From NCBI RefSeq assembly GCF_034262375.1, contig NZ_CP139558.1:7192001-7256000 (forward strand): a DNA stretch of 64,000 nt. Direction: 5' to 3'. A program made the position numbers and the translations under genes. The DNA is from Mucilaginibacter sabulilitoris. GTDB lineage: Bacteria > Bacteroidota > Bacteroidia > Sphingobacteriales > Sphingobacteriaceae. Below the pieces are notes generated by a model. That model did not search any database and was not told the origin of the DNA. It worked only from the letters and a program-made list of their open reading frames with translations. Shown here in pieces: positions 33,843-42,708 of this stretch (the stretch's first letter is position 1; each line of letters starts with the position of its first letter).

Positions 33843-34803
33843 TGGCTTTGGCCGCATCGGGCGAATGACACTCCGTGCCCTACAAAACAAACAAGATATT
33901 GAAGTTGTTGCAATAAATGACCTTACAGACCTGGCCACGTTGATCCACCTGTTGAAATATGACAGCACCCACGGCCGTTTCCCCGGCACAGTTACCCAAC
34001 AGGACGGCGCCATGCTGGTTAATGGCAAAAAAATACTTTTACTGAGCGAAAAAGACCCGAATAACCTGCCATGGGCATCCCTTGACATTGATGTAGTGAT
34101 CGAATCAACCGGTCGTTTTACCGATAAATCGACTGCACAGGCACATATAACTGCAGGTGCTAAAAAAGTGCTTATTACCGCTCCTGCTACCGGCGGCGTA
34201 AAAACTATTGTACATGGTGTAAACAATGATTTAATAGACGGCGACCAGATCTATTCTACCGCTTCCTGTACTACGGGCAGTATCGCGCCGGTGTTATATA
34301 TATTGGATAAAGAGTTTGGTATTGAATCGGGCTTTATGGCCACGGTTCATGCCTTTACCGCCGACCAGCATTTGCAGGATGCACCGCATAAAGACCTTCG
34401 CCGGGCACGCTCTGCGCCTCATTCCATCATCCCCACTACCACAGGCGCTGCAAAAGCAATTGGTGATGTGTTACCTGAGCTAAAAGGCAAATTGGATGGT
34501 TTTTCTTACCGGGTACCGGTGATTGACGGATCAATCGTCGATCTGTCTATCAACCTGAAAAAAGAAGTTTCGGCAAAAAACCTGAACGAGGTGCTAAAAC
34601 GCTATGCGGATACTTCGCTTAAAGGTATATTAGAATATACCGAAGAACAATTGGTATCGGCAGATATTTTGGGAAATACCCATAGTTCTATCGTTGATGG
34701 CAATCTTACCAAATCAATAGGAAAGCTGGTTAAAGTAGTTGCCTGGTATGATAATGAAGTGGGCATCTCTAACCGTATTGCCGAATTGGTTTCTGAATTA
34801 TAA
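33826..34803 (+). CDS. gap: Divergent glyceraldehyde-3-phosphate dehydrogenase
   Basis: A 325-residue NAD-dependent GAPDH. It starts MKIAINGFGRIGRMTLRAL, has Asp32 in INDLTD (the NAD-preferring position), catalytic Cys148 in ASCTTG, His175 in TVHAFTADQ, and the C-terminal WYDNEVGISNRI. In typical GAPDH the active-site motif is SCTTNCLAP; here it is SCTTGSIAP, so Asn and the second Cys are replaced by Gly151 and Ser152. It overlaps the upstream GlxA-type regulator by 17 bases, unusual for a glycolytic gene, and is probably a secondary, regulated GAPDH or a relative acting on another aldehyde. Ends at the terminator 34863-34899. Confidence 0.88.
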   Translation: MKIAINGFGRIGRMTLRALQNKQDIEVVAINDLTDLATLIHLLKYDSTHGRFPGTVTQQDGAMLVNGKKILLLSEKDPNNLPWASLDIDVVIESTGRFTDKSTAQAHITAGAKKVLITAPATGGVKTIVHGVNNDLIDGDQIYSTASCTTGSIAPVLYILDKEFGIESGFMATVHAFTADQHLQDAPHKDLRRARSAPHSIIPTTTGAAKAIGDVLPELKGKLDGFSYRVPVIDGSIVDLSINLKKEVSAKNLNEVLKRYADTSLKGILEYTEEQLVSADILGNTHSSIVDGNLTKSIGKLVKVVAWYDNEVGISNRIAELVSEL

Positions 34804-34862
34804 ATAATGCCCTGGCCGGTGTGTTAATAGCAGGACCGGTATTATAATTCAGGATAACCGAA

Positions 34863-34899
34863 AAAAAGCCGCCTCATAATTACTTATAAGGCGGTTTTT
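34863..34899. terminator. Terminator after the GAPDH gene
   Basis: Stem gccgcct / aggcggt with flanking A-run and T-run and a 14-base loop, between two convergent genes. Confidence 0.8.
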
Positions 34900-34903
34900 C
34901 AAA

Positions 34904-34930
34904 GTAGAGACACATGTGATGCGTCTCTAC
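34904..34930. repeat. Short palindromic repeat (gtagagac family)
   Basis: Arms gtagagac (34904-34911) and gtctctac (34923-34930) are exact complements with an 11-base centre containing acatgtgatgc. It lies beside the GAPDH terminator but has no T-run, so it looks like a dispersed repeat. Confidence 0.6.
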
Positions 34931-34956
34931 AGAACCAGGTCAATAAAACAGCTGTG

Positions 34957-36336
34957 TTACAACCCGTGCTGATCAATCAAATATATAAACGCGGCCATAC
35001 CGGCAGCGCCCAATTGGAGCTCGCGTCTGTTCACGTTTTCAAACACATCATTTGGCGTATGGTGAATATCAAAATAACGCTGTGAATCGGGACGGTAGCC
35101 AATAAGCACTACACCGGGCAGCTTTTCTTTCATCGGTTCAATATCGGTACCGCTGCCTCCTGCAACGAGCTCGTCAACTTCGTAAGGTTCCAGCAGGGCT
35201 TTATATTTATCGTTGATGTTTTTAACAAACTCTTTTGATACACCATCAAAGCTAAAGCCGCGTGGGGTAAAGCCGCCCTCATCGGTTTCAATAGCCGCAA
35301 TGTGTTCTTCCTTGTTTTGCGCGGCCAGCTCGGCGTATTTGAGCCCGCCTTTATGGCCGTTCTCTTCGTTCATGAAAAACACCGCGTGTACCGAGTTTTT
35401 AGGGCGATAACCTACTGCTTTAAATATACGCAGCACCTCGGCAGATTGCATTACACCTGTACCGTCATCATGCGCGCCTTCGGCCAAATCCCACGAATCC
35501 AGGTGACCGCCAACACTGATAAATTTATTGGGGTTTTCGGTACCGGTAAGCTCGCCTATTACGTTGTATGATTTTACATCGGGCAGTAACTGGCAGCTTT
35601 GTTTGAAGTAAAATTTAATCAGCGGCAGTTTACGCAAGCGCAGCATATTGCTCAGCTTATTGGCCGCTTTGGTTGAAATGGCCGCGGCGGGTATCAGTTT
35701 GGTACCAGGGTCGGCCAGTGTAGCTCCCGTGTGCGGGTAATCATCATCGGCACCGGTGAGGGAGCGTACAATAACACCAAGCGCGCCATATTTAGCGGCA
35801 GTGGCGGGCCCCATAAAACGCTGATCGCCGGCGGCGCCATAAGCATGACCGGTTTCAATAAAGCGTTCATCAAACGCGCGGTTAAAGAAAACTATCTTGC
35901 CTTTTATAACGTTTTCGCCCAAGGTTTCCAGCTCTTTTAAACTGCGCACCTCAACCACGTTGGCGGTGATACCGGCTTTGGGCGTAGCTATAGACATACC
36001 CAGTGCTGCAATAGCTACCGGGATCCGTTTTTCGCCATCGATAATAAAGGCGGTTTCTTTTGCGCCGCGTACCCAATGTGGCACCATTACCTCCTGCAGG
36101 TACACTTTATCAAAACCATAGCTTTCCATTAGTTTTTTACTCCACTCCACCGCCTTTTGCGCGTTGGCCGAGCCGCTTAACCGCGGACCAATATTTTTAC
36201 ACAGGTAACGCAGGTTTTCGTAAGCCTTGCCGTTTAACAGTGCTTCGTCATAAATTTTTCGGATAGTTAATGAATCCTGCCCATGCAGCAGGTTTGCCGT
36301 AAAAAGCACGGCCAGCAATAAGGAAAGTTTCTTCAT
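34957..36336 (-). CDS. Secreted M28 family zinc aminopeptidase/carboxypeptidase
   Basis: A 459-residue peptidase. The start at 36336 places the signal peptide MKKLSLLLAVLFTANLLHGQ at the N-terminus; 39 upstream codons in the long frame are not signal-like. A PA-type insert lies near residues 130-230. The M28 metal-binding motifs follow: VGGHLDSWDLAEGAHDDGTG (His and two Asp), FMNEENGHKG (catalytic and metal Glu), IETDEGG (Asp) and FDIHHTPND (His). This is the co-catalytic zinc set of plasma glutamate carboxypeptidase-like M28B enzymes. It follows recG after 119 bases; the two may be co-transcribed. A TACATTTG sequence at 36360-36367 (minus) could start it alone. Confidence 0.93.
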   Translation of the reverse strand: MKKLSLLLAVLFTANLLHGQDSLTIRKIYDEALLNGKAYENLRYLCKNIGPRLSGSANAQKAVEWSKKLMESYGFDKVYLQEVMVPHWVRGAKETAFIIDGEKRIPVAIAALGMSIATPKAGITANVVEVRSLKELETLGENVIKGKIVFFNRAFDERFIETGHAYGAAGDQRFMGPATAAKYGALGVIVRSLTGADDDYPHTGATLADPGTKLIPAAAISTKAANKLSNMLRLRKLPLIKFYFKQSCQLLPDVKSYNVIGELTGTENPNKFISVGGHLDSWDLAEGAHDDGTGVMQSAEVLRIFKAVGYRPKNSVHAVFFMNEENGHKGGLKYAELAAQNKEEHIAAIETDEGGFTPRGFSFDGVSKEFVKNINDKYKALLEPYEVDELVAGGSGTDIEPMKEKLPGVVLIGYRPDSQRYFDIHHTPNDVFENVNRRELQLGAAGMAAFIYLIDQHGL

Positions 36337-36455
36337 GAGTAAAAATAGATCAGTTTTAACAAATGTAGTATTTTGAAGGAAAAAAGGAATAGACCGATCT
36401 TTTCTTCTATCTAAAGGAAATGACAAGAGGAAGAATAACATAGAAAAAGTCAATT

Positions 36456-38558
36456 TCAGGAAATCTTATCCCAGCTTAAACCTGCATTTTTTGATTCGAA
36501 CGCGTGGTGCAACACCTGGTTTTCGGGCAGTGCCAGTTGGGGGTCTTTTTCGAATATCTGCTCAACGGTTTTACGTACTTTGATCAGCAGTTCCTGATCG
36601 GTTGCCAGGTTGGCCACTTTAAGGTCGAGCACGCCGCTTTGCTGGGTGCCCTCGAGGTTACCAGGGCCACGCAGTTGCAGGTCGATTTCCGATATTTCAA
36701 AGCCGTTGTTTGTTTTCACCATCGTGTCCAATCTGATCTTGCCGTCGTGGCTCAGCTTGTGGCTGCTCATCAAAATACAGTACGACTGCTCGGCCCCACG
36801 CCCTACCCGGCCTCTTAACTGGTGTAATTGCGACAGGCCGAACCGCTCGGCATTTTCAATGATCATGACCGAAGCATTGGGCACATTTACCCCTACCTCA
36901 ATCACGGTAGTAGCTACCATGATCTGCGTTTGCTCTTTAATAAAACGCTGCATTTCAAATTCTTTTTCTGCAGGTTTCATTTTACCATGCACTATACTGA
37001 TGTTATAGGTTGGCCCGGGAAACTCGCGTGACATAGCCTCGATACCGTCTTCGAGGTTTTTCAGATCGAGCTTTTCGCTTTCCTGAATCAACGGATATAC
37101 CACATAAATCTGCCGCCCTAATGCAATTTCCTGCTTCATGAAACCAAACATGCGCAGGCGTTGATTTTCATAAAAATGAACGGTCTTTATTGGTTTACGC
37201 CCAACGGGGAGCTCGTCAATCACTGATACATCAAGATCGCCGTACAGCGTCATGGCCAATGTGCGGGGAATCGGCGTAGCCGTCATCACCAAAATATGCG
37301 GGGGGATAACATTTTTACGCCAGAGCTTTGCCCGTTGCTCTACGCCAAAACGGTGCTGCTCGTCAATTACCACAAAACCCAGGTCTTTAAACTGCACCTT
37401 GTCTTCAATAAGGGCATGGGTACCGATAAGTATTTTAAGATCGCCATTCTCGAGCTTTTGGTGCAGTATCTTGCGATCCTTTTGTTTGGTTGACCCGGTG
37501 AGCAGGGCCACCTCAATAAAATCATCGCCTACCAATGCTTTTATGGTTTGATAATGCTGCGTGGCCAGAATTTCGGTAGGCGCCATAATGCAGGTCTGGA
37601 AGCCGTTATCAATAGCGATGAGCATACTCATCAACGCCACCACTGTTTTACCGCTGCCTACATCGCCCTGCAGCAGGCGGTTCATCTGAACGCCGCGCTG
37701 GGTATCCTGCCTGATCTCCTTTAAAACCCGCTTTTGAGCGCCGGTTAAAGGGAAAGGCAGTTTATGATGATAGAAGTCATTGAAATAATGCCCGACTGTA
37801 TTAAAAATATTGCCTTTAAACTTTTGGGTATGCAGCAGTTTATTGCGCAATAATTTTAGCTGCAACAAAAACAACTCTTCAAACTTTAAGCGGTGGATTG
37901 CCTCATTCAGTAAATTGGCATCAGCCGGAAAATGGATATTGCGGTAGGCCTCGGCCCGGCTAATGAGTTTGAACTTGTTAATGATATACAGCGGCAAATT
38001 TTCGCGGATATCCCTGGCATGCAGCTCCAGCAAAACAGATGTGATCTTTTGGATGCCTTTACTATCCAGCTGAAACTGTTTGAGCTTTTCGGTTGAATTA
38101 TAAACCGGCTGCAGGGTGGCATTCCCCTGGCGCTGCATGATAGCCGGGGAATAGACCTCCATTTCGGGGTGTGCCATCTGGGCCTGTCCGTTAAAAAAGC
38201 CGGGCTTACCAAACACAATATAAACACTGCCGGGAACAATCGTTTTTTCTATCCAGTTGATGCCTTTGAACCATACCAGTTCAAGCGTACCTGTTTCGTC
38301 GCGGGTTTGTACTACAAGACGTTTGGTGTGCTTTTCGCCAACAATTTGTTTATTGGTAACACGGGCCAGCACCTGCACATAAGGCAGATCGGCCTGGATA
38401 TCCTTTACCTTATAAAAACGGGTACGGTCGATATACCTGAAAGGGAAATGCCGTAAAAGATCCTCGAAATTGGATAAGGCCAATTCCTTCTTCAACACCT
38501 CGGCGCGGGACTGGCCCACACCCTTTAAATATACAAGCGGCGTTTGAAAAGGATCCAT
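36456..38558 (-). CDS. recG: ATP-dependent DNA helicase RecG
   Basis: A 700-residue RecG, which reverses stalled forks and moves Holliday junctions. The N-terminal wedge domain (PLVYLKGVGQSRAEVLKKEL, and the OB-fold at about 60-150) is followed by the helicase core: Walker A GDVGSGKTVVA, motif II DEQH, motif III TATPIPRTLAMTLYGDLDVSVIDELPVGRKPI (hallmark), TVIEVGVNVPNASVM and the final helicase motif QLRGRVGRG. The ATG at 38558 gives MDPFQTP; a GTG four codons before it is weaker and lies in a repeat. Confidence 0.97.
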   Translation of the reverse strand: MDPFQTPLVYLKGVGQSRAEVLKKELALSNFEDLLRHFPFRYIDRTRFYKVKDIQADLPYVQVLARVTNKQIVGEKHTKRLVVQTRDETGTLELVWFKGINWIEKTIVPGSVYIVFGKPGFFNGQAQMAHPEMEVYSPAIMQRQGNATLQPVYNSTEKLKQFQLDSKGIQKITSVLLELHARDIRENLPLYIINKFKLISRAEAYRNIHFPADANLLNEAIHRLKFEELFLLQLKLLRNKLLHTQKFKGNIFNTVGHYFNDFYHHKLPFPLTGAQKRVLKEIRQDTQRGVQMNRLLQGDVGSGKTVVALMSMLIAIDNGFQTCIMAPTEILATQHYQTIKALVGDDFIEVALLTGSTKQKDRKILHQKLENGDLKILIGTHALIEDKVQFKDLGFVVIDEQHRFGVEQRAKLWRKNVIPPHILVMTATPIPRTLAMTLYGDLDVSVIDELPVGRKPIKTVHFYENQRLRMFGFMKQEIALGRQIYVVYPLIQESEKLDLKNLEDGIEAMSREFPGPTYNISIVHGKMKPAEKEFEMQRFIKEQTQIMVATTVIEVGVNVPNASVMIIENAERFGLSQLHQLRGRVGRGAEQSYCILMSSHKLSHDGKIRLDTMVKTNNGFEISEIDLQLRGPGNLEGTQQSGVLDLKVANLATDQELLIKVRKTVEQIFEKDPQLALPENQVLHHAFESKNAGLSWDKIS

Positions 38559-38562
38559 ATAA

Positions 38563-38656
38563 GCCCCCACTAAATCTCCCCCGGGGGGAGACTTTTAATT
38601 TTTTTGATTAAATATTTTTCTTTAGGCCCTCCCCCCGGGGAGGGTTGGGTGGGGCC
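38563..38656. repeat. GC-rich palindromic element before recG
   Basis: A left part (gcccccactaaatctccc, then ccggggggag) and a right part (ccctccccccggggaggg, then ttgggtggggcc) can pair with each other, and each also contains its own C-run/G-run palindrome. The centre is T/A-rich. Similar cctctcc/ggagagg pieces lie at 39213-39231. It begins 5 bases before the recG start codon. Confidence 0.7.
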
Positions 38657-38661
38657 GGTTA

Positions 38662-39039
38662 TTACTTTACTGCAATTAAAGATATTTCCACGTTTACACC
38701 TTTTGGCAATGCAGATACCTGTACGGTTTCGCGGGCAGGGAAATTGGCTGTGAAATATTTGCCGTACACATCGTTCACCTGGCCAAAATTACCCAGATCG
38801 GTTAAAAATATGCTGGTTTTTACAACGTTCTCAAAACCAATACCGGCCTCGGTTAAAATAGCTTTAATGTTTTCCATCACCATCACCGCCTCATCGGTAA
38901 TACCGGTAGTTATCAGTTCGCCGGTTACGGGGTTAAGCGGTATCTGGCCTGATACAAATACAAAGTTTCCGGCTACGGTAGCCTGACTGTAGGGCCCTAT
39001 CGGGGCTGGCGCGTTATTGGTGTTTATTATTGTCATCAT
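38662..39039 (-). CDS. ridA: RidA family 2-imino/enamine deaminase
   Basis: A 125-residue RidA (YjgF/YER057c/UK114) protein that hydrolyses reactive enamines such as 2-aminoacrylate to ketoacids and ammonia. It has the family signature NNAPAPIGPYSQATVAGNFVFVSGQIPL, the catalytic Arg in FPARETVQVSALP and the C-terminal VNVEISLIA. Two ATG codons in a row give 125 or 124 residues. Its start overlaps the stop codon of a 47-residue upstream gene (ATGA), so the two are translated together. Confidence 0.96.
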   Translation of the reverse strand: MMTIINTNNAPAPIGPYSQATVAGNFVFVSGQIPLNPVTGELITTGITDEAVMVMENIKAILTEAGIGFENVVKTSIFLTDLGNFGQVNDVYGKYFTANFPARETVQVSALPKGVNVEISLIAVK

Positions 39040-39179
39040 TTTTTAAATATGAACACTTGTATCAGTTTATAAATTATCCCCGCCAAAAACATGAGGATAG
39101 CTAATGCATTAATGAAATGCATGATCCGCAGATTGATGTTTGTCGGCCTGTTAGGGTCTTTTTTTCTGAAGAAGTACAT
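39036..39179 (-). CDS. 47-residue single-helix membrane protein coupled to ridA
   Basis: A short gene encoding MYFFRKKDPNRPTNINLRIM followed by one hydrophobic helix (about residues 20-45) and a basic tail (FKK). Its TGA overlaps the ridA ATG (ATGA), the layout of a translationally coupled pair. The positively charged N-terminus predicts inside-N orientation. It resembles small uncharacterised Bacteroidota membrane proteins with the same KKDPNRPTNINLR-like start; I cannot give a function. There is no better candidate for a separate start. Confidence 0.7.
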   Translation of the reverse strand: MYFFRKKDPNRPTNINLRIMHFINALAILMFLAGIIYKLIQVFIFKK

Positions 39180-39212
39180 ATTACAAAACTAATAAATTTT
39201 ACCTCACCAAAA

Positions 39213-39231
39213 TCCTCTCCAAAGGAGAGGA
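39213..39231. repeat. Short hairpin repeat
   Basis: tcctctcc (39213-39220), three A, ggagagga (39224-39231): a perfect 8-bp stem before the helicase gene end and the small ridA-linked gene. Its cctctcc/ggagagg core recalls the larger element at 38563-38656. Confidence 0.6.
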
Positions 39232-39312
39232 CTTTTATATGTATGTTGTTTATTTTAACTCTCGAGAGTCTGGGTTACGCAGTTCAATCTTAAGAGGAAC
39301 GGAAAATTATTT

Positions 39313-42300
39313 TTATTCTTCTTCCTCTTCGCTTACAATCCCTAATATATCGTCGGCCTGTTTAAAATTACTTTTTACAAAATGGCACCAGTCGCATTCT
39401 TTTTTGCCGCAGCCGGTGTTAAAGTCGTGGGCCATAATTTTGGCGTACGTATCTTTAATTTGTCCGGTCACTATTTCCATATCTTCCGGGGTTATTACAA
39501 ATTTTTCGCGGTGATACTCGCCCTCGCTTACAGGCTCTACAAAATCAAAAACGGTGCTTACCACTTCCCAGTCGTTAGTACGGTCATGGTCGACCAATAT
39601 TTTATAAAACACACCCTGGCGCCAGTAATCGCCGCCGTTGGGGGCATCATTAGTGGGGCGCAGCAGTTTATCCTTGGCATTTTTGAGTTTACCGGTTTTA
39701 TAATCCACTACGGTTACGTGCTTGCCATCAAATTCCATTTTGTCGAGGTTACCTTTAATCGGCACGCCTTCAATTTCAATATTTTTAATGGTGCGCTCGG
39801 TAATGGCTACTTTGTTCCAGTTGTTTACATTTTGCTCATAGTACAGCGGCAGTATCTTTTCGCCGTAAGCCACACGCAGTTTAAATTCTTCTTTGGTAAA
39901 TGAATCCCGGTTGCGGGCCATATACCAGCGGAACTCGTTCATAAACTGCTCAGTTGACAAAAACTCATTGTCGTTATCTTTCAGCAACCTGTAAGTTTTA
40001 TTCAGCGCCCAGTGTACGGCCTGCCCAAACGTGGCCGACGGACTTTTACCTGACGGTACTCTGATCAAACACTGAAAATAAAATCGCAACGGGCAATCCA
40101 GGTAATTGCTTAAATGCGTTACCGAAAGGGTATAGTTTTGCAGCAACTGATTGATATAGTTTTTATCCAGCAGTTCTATCTGGGGCTTTTCGGCTTCGCT
40201 AAACTGGGTTACATAAAAATCGAGCATGGCTGTTTCGGTAACCTTTGGATAGCGCACCTGCAGATCGGTACTCGCAAGTATTTCGCCTATAAACTGACTT
40301 GCTTCCTGATCTTTTGATTTTTTATCTTTATTGGCGTAGGATATCACTAGGTGCTGTTTGGCACGGGTAACCGCCACATAAAACAACCGCCGGGCCTCTT
40401 CCTTTTGTGCAATATCATCGGAGGTTGACTGCGTGAGCGTATCCGGATAGCTGAAACCGCTGTTACGGCCCTTGCTGTCCCAGGTGCGCTTGTCGCATCC
40501 TATAAAAAACACGTGTTCAAACTCCAGGCCTTTTGAGCCGTGGGCCGTTAAAAAGTTTACGCCATTGTCTGAGAAAATAACCTGGTTCAGATCGAGCCTG
40601 ATACCGTTCTTTTTCATGAGCTCAATGGTGGCAATCAGGTCGGCCAGTTTAATTTCCGGATTTTTGCGGCTCTCATCCTTCAAAAAATCAAAAAAGCTGG
40701 TGAGCATTTGCATGTGCCCGCCCTTGTCGGTTTGCTGCATAATGTAGCGCAAAATGCCCATTTTGGCTATCACATTCTGAAAAAACTGCTGCAACGTTAC
40801 GCTCAATGCCGATTTTATAAGTTCATCAATATCATTGATCAGGTATTTCATGGCCGTAAACCTGTCGGGCGCAAAAAGATCAGGCTGGGCAGGCGGTCGT
40901 AATTCGCTGAGGTAGCGGCGCAGCGAAGTTTTGGGTTTATTATTATTGATAGCGCCGTAATTTTCTTTTGCTACCGCGATGCTTGCCTTGGCAATTTCAA
41001 TGGGGGCGATATTAAAGAAATCATAATGCATGATCTCAAACAACAACTCATCGCCGCTGTAGGGTGAATCAATTTCCATGGCGAGGTAACGCAGTATGTT
41101 GATGATCTTTTCGCCAAAGGGCTGTGTAAGTATGTCTATTTTTCGTTTGGTATTTACCGCAATTTTCTGAATGTCGAGGAATTTGATCATTTCCTCTACC
41201 TGGCTGTGGTTACGATAGATCACCGCTATTTCGCCCGGAGGAACACCACCATTTACCAGCTGTTTTATTTGCGCCGATACATCAACCAGTTCCTGATCGG
41301 GATTTTCGTATTCGTTTATTACAGGTTCAACAGTCAGTTCTGCAAAACGGCCATGCGACGCGCGCAAGTCTTTATCCAGCTTTAGCTGACTGGTTAAGCG
41401 TTCAAAATTATTGTTGATAAGCGCTTTGGAAATATCGAGGATATGCTGATTGGAGCGGTAGTTATGTTTGAGCACCACTGTATGCAGTGTATCTACATAG
41501 TCATTAGCAAAATCAAGGATGTTCTTCATGTTGGCACCCTGAAACTTGAAGATAGACTGGTCATCATCGCCCACTACAAACACGTTGGGTACATCCCAGT
41601 AATTGAGCAAAAACCGCAGCAGCTCATTTTGCGAACCGCTGGTATCCTGAAATTCATCAACCAAAATATACTGATAACGTTCCTGGTATTTGCGTAATAT
41701 CTCTTCGTTATTGGCAAAAGCGCGAAGCACCCAAATGATCATATCATCATAATCATAACGACCGCGGGTCTTCATTTTGGCATCATAATTCTTGTATTCG
41801 TCTACCGCTGCCAGCAGTTTGCTCATGGTTTCATGTACGGCGTCGATATCTTTTTGCTTAGGATCGCCTACTTTTATACCGGTTTTGGCATTGGCCCTTT
41901 TGTAAAAAAACTCCTCGCGGTTGGGGATATCATCCAGATACTCCTGAACAGCGCGTGCAATCATATCCGCGTCCCAGTTCTCCCGCTTCATGGTCGAGAA
42001 CAGGTCTTTCAGCCGTTTAGTATCGTAATAAATATCGCCGGTGAAGCGCTTAAGCAAATGGCCGTTATCAAACTCATCAACCAGTTCGCGGAACAGCATA
42101 GCCGATTCCAAATCTGACAGCGACTCGAGGTTAAGCTTGCCGAAATACTCCAGGTTTTCCTGGATGATCTCGTTACAAAAAGCGTGGAAAGTGTATATGT
42201 TAATGCGGTAAGCATCAGGGCCAATAAACTCAAACAGACGTTTGCGCATGGCCACCGCGCCGGCATCGGTATAGGTAAGGCAAAGTATTTCGCTCGGCAG

Positions 42301-42483
42301 GGCATCAGTGTCGGTTAGTATTTTGCCTATGCGGGCAGCCAGTATCTGCGTTTTACCGGTACCCGGTCCGGCTACTACCAGTACCGGGCCATCCATTGTA
42401 TTTACCGCGGCCAGCTGTTCTGGATTTAATCCGGCTAAAGCCGCCTGAAATTTCTCGTTATACTTATTAAGGTTCGACTGCAT
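39313..42483 (-). CDS. UvrD-type DNA helicase fused to a PD-(D/E)XK nuclease with cluster cysteines
   Basis: A 1056-residue superfamily 1 helicase-nuclease. The helicase part has Walker A AGPGTGKTQ, motif Ia-like LCLTYTDAGAVAMRKRL, motif II VDEFQDTS, motif III VGDDDQSIFKFQGA, ending around residue 730 with LTAHGSKGLEFEHVF and VAVTRAKQHL. The C-terminal 300 residues hold a RecB-like nuclease with the Asp-Lys pair in VTVVDYKTGK. Cysteines in LDCPLRFYFQC and in GCGKKECDWC could bind an iron-sulfur cluster, as in AddB and Cas4-type nucleases. It is probably a DNA repair or end-processing enzyme; the classic AddAB pair is not seen in the window. Confidence 0.92.
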   Translation of the reverse strand: MQSNLNKYNEKFQAALAGLNPEQLAAVNTMDGPVLVVAGPGTGKTQILAARIGKILTDTDALPSEILCLTYTDAGAVAMRKRLFEFIGPDAYRINIYTFHAFCNEIIQENLEYFGKLNLESLSDLESAMLFRELVDEFDNGHLLKRFTGDIYYDTKRLKDLFSTMKRENWDADMIARAVQEYLDDIPNREEFFYKRANAKTGIKVGDPKQKDIDAVHETMSKLLAAVDEYKNYDAKMKTRGRYDYDDMIIWVLRAFANNEEILRKYQERYQYILVDEFQDTSGSQNELLRFLLNYWDVPNVFVVGDDDQSIFKFQGANMKNILDFANDYVDTLHTVVLKHNYRSNQHILDISKALINNNFERLTSQLKLDKDLRASHGRFAELTVEPVINEYENPDQELVDVSAQIKQLVNGGVPPGEIAVIYRNHSQVEEMIKFLDIQKIAVNTKRKIDILTQPFGEKIINILRYLAMEIDSPYSGDELLFEIMHYDFFNIAPIEIAKASIAVAKENYGAINNNKPKTSLRRYLSELRPPAQPDLFAPDRFTAMKYLINDIDELIKSALSVTLQQFFQNVIAKMGILRYIMQQTDKGGHMQMLTSFFDFLKDESRKNPEIKLADLIATIELMKKNGIRLDLNQVIFSDNGVNFLTAHGSKGLEFEHVFFIGCDKRTWDSKGRNSGFSYPDTLTQSTSDDIAQKEEARRLFYVAVTRAKQHLVISYANKDKKSKDQEASQFIGEILASTDLQVRYPKVTETAMLDFYVTQFSEAEKPQIELLDKNYINQLLQNYTLSVTHLSNYLDCPLRFYFQCLIRVPSGKSPSATFGQAVHWALNKTYRLLKDNDNEFLSTEQFMNEFRWYMARNRDSFTKEEFKLRVAYGEKILPLYYEQNVNNWNKVAITERTIKNIEIEGVPIKGNLDKMEFDGKHVTVVDYKTGKLKNAKDKLLRPTNDAPNGGDYWRQGVFYKILVDHDRTNDWEVVSTVFDFVEPVSEGEYHREKFVITPEDMEIVTGQIKDTYAKIMAHDFNTGCGKKECDWCHFVKSNFKQADDILGIVSEEEEE

Positions 42484-42538
42484 ATTTGTTTAGTAAAATT
42501 ACGAAAAGGCAGTGGGAAGTCAACTGCTTTTTGGCGAA

Positions 42539-42689
42539 GACTCACCCGGTCTGCGCTGCGCTGGACCACCCTCCTACGGCTTCGCCGCAAAGAGGGTTGC
42601 TATTTCTTTTTTTATTCTTCAGAAAAGGTTCCCTCTTTGCGCCGAAGGCGGAGAGAGGGATGGCAAGCGAACCGATGCCAGGGTGAGTC
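42539..42689. repeat. 150-base palindromic element between helicase and GH3 genes
   Basis: Outer arms gactcaccc (42539-42547) and gggtgagtc (42681-42689) are exact complements. Inside, the left half carries ccctcctacggcttcgcc, gcaaagaggg and the right half ccctctttgcgccgaaggcg, which pair both within a half and between halves. It is non-coding, and the folded arms flank a T-rich centre. Confidence 0.8.
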
Positions 42690-42708
42690 TACGCTGCGGC
42701 AAAAAAGC

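Noticed and set aside
39382..39903. A 173-residue frame on the plus strand inside the helicase-nuclease gene
   Set aside because: It is the complement of strongly conserved nuclease motifs; composition and hydrophobic pattern fit a shadow frame.
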